64,000 nt of DNA, from NCBI GenBank assembly GCA_934526065.1, contig CAKSZX010000007.1:54189-118188 (forward strand), read 5' to 3'. Below are positions 63,941 to 64,000 of the stretch, one piece after another. The notes beneath the pieces were generated by a model, which was not told where the DNA came from, searched no databases, and was given only the letters and a program-made list of their open reading frames with translations. Source of the DNA: an uncultured Oscillospiraceae bacterium (GTDB lineage Bacteria; Bacillota; Clostridia; Oscillospirales; Ruminococcaceae). Position 1 is the stretch's first letter; every line of letters starts with the position of its first letter. Both the position numbers and the translations under genes were made by a program.

Positions 63941-64000
63941 AACTAAGCTGTCAGCGAGAGAGGCTGACGCAGGACCTTGAAAATTGAACAATAATAAGAA

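Noticed and set aside
63719..63991. 90-codon minus-strand ORF at the right edge
   Set aside because: It is Phe/Leu-rich low complexity opposite A-tracts and crosses the rRNA promoter, so it is not a credible gene.

Overview
The window looks like chromosomal, or chromid-like, DNA from a low-to-moderate GC anaerobic Bacillota, most likely a gut Clostridia of the Oscillospiraceae/Ruminococcaceae type. Support: strong sigma-A promoters (TTGACA-N17-TATAAT), AGGAGG-type ribosome binding sites, a T-box leader, UPF0237/UPF0210, DegV, BrnQ, class B sortase and MATE genes. No search was run, so the taxonomy is inference.

Layout. 1-5 kb: end of an FAD/FMN flavoprotein reductase, a polytopic carrier, a first block of palindromic repeats, and a MerR-type regulator. 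5.0-5.5 kb: a stand-alone 5S rRNA followed by tRNA-Val, -Asp, -Phe and -Gly behind an rRNA-type promoter. 6.1-10.9 kb: a complete plasmid-type replicon core (15 upstream iterons plus one downstream, a Rep_3 initiator, ParA, ParB and a small third par gene, and duplicated palindromes upstream of parA). 11-14.9 kb: PfkB kinase, an M20 amidohydrolase under a predicted tryptophan T-box, and a self-operated PadR/DUF2812 pair. 17-29 kb: Nudix, XRE, an amino-acid ABC importer lacking its ATPase, a MalY-type C-S lyase, TetR/DegV, ABC-F, DUF1653 and purC. 32-48 kb: HAD phosphatase, LicA-like kinase, the UPF0237-UPF0210 operon with a tiny Cys-rich gene, a large tandem-repeat noncoding RNA, cyclophilin, sortase, nucleotidyltransferase, MATE, DUF212, aminotransferase and an HprK-like P-loop protein. 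50-64 kb: PotD-like lipoprotein with an amidohydrolase behind a structured leader, GNAT, an MMPL transporter with a GLUG surface protein, BrnQ, a second ABC-F, a small alarmone synthetase, and an rRNA promoter at the right edge.

Two features stand out. First, roughly 37.18-37.86 kb is a promoter-to-terminator transcription unit without a credible ORF, built of about 55-57-nt tandem units that alternate between two types; I do not recognise it as a known RNA class. Second, seven intergenic blocks (about 10 kb in total) are mosaics of at least eight short hairpin-repeat families. Six families share one two-hairpin design with different stem sequences, two share another design, and all keep a fixed relative orientation. 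Six of the seven blocks lie between convergent genes. No transposase, integrase, CRISPR array or classical defence system was found.
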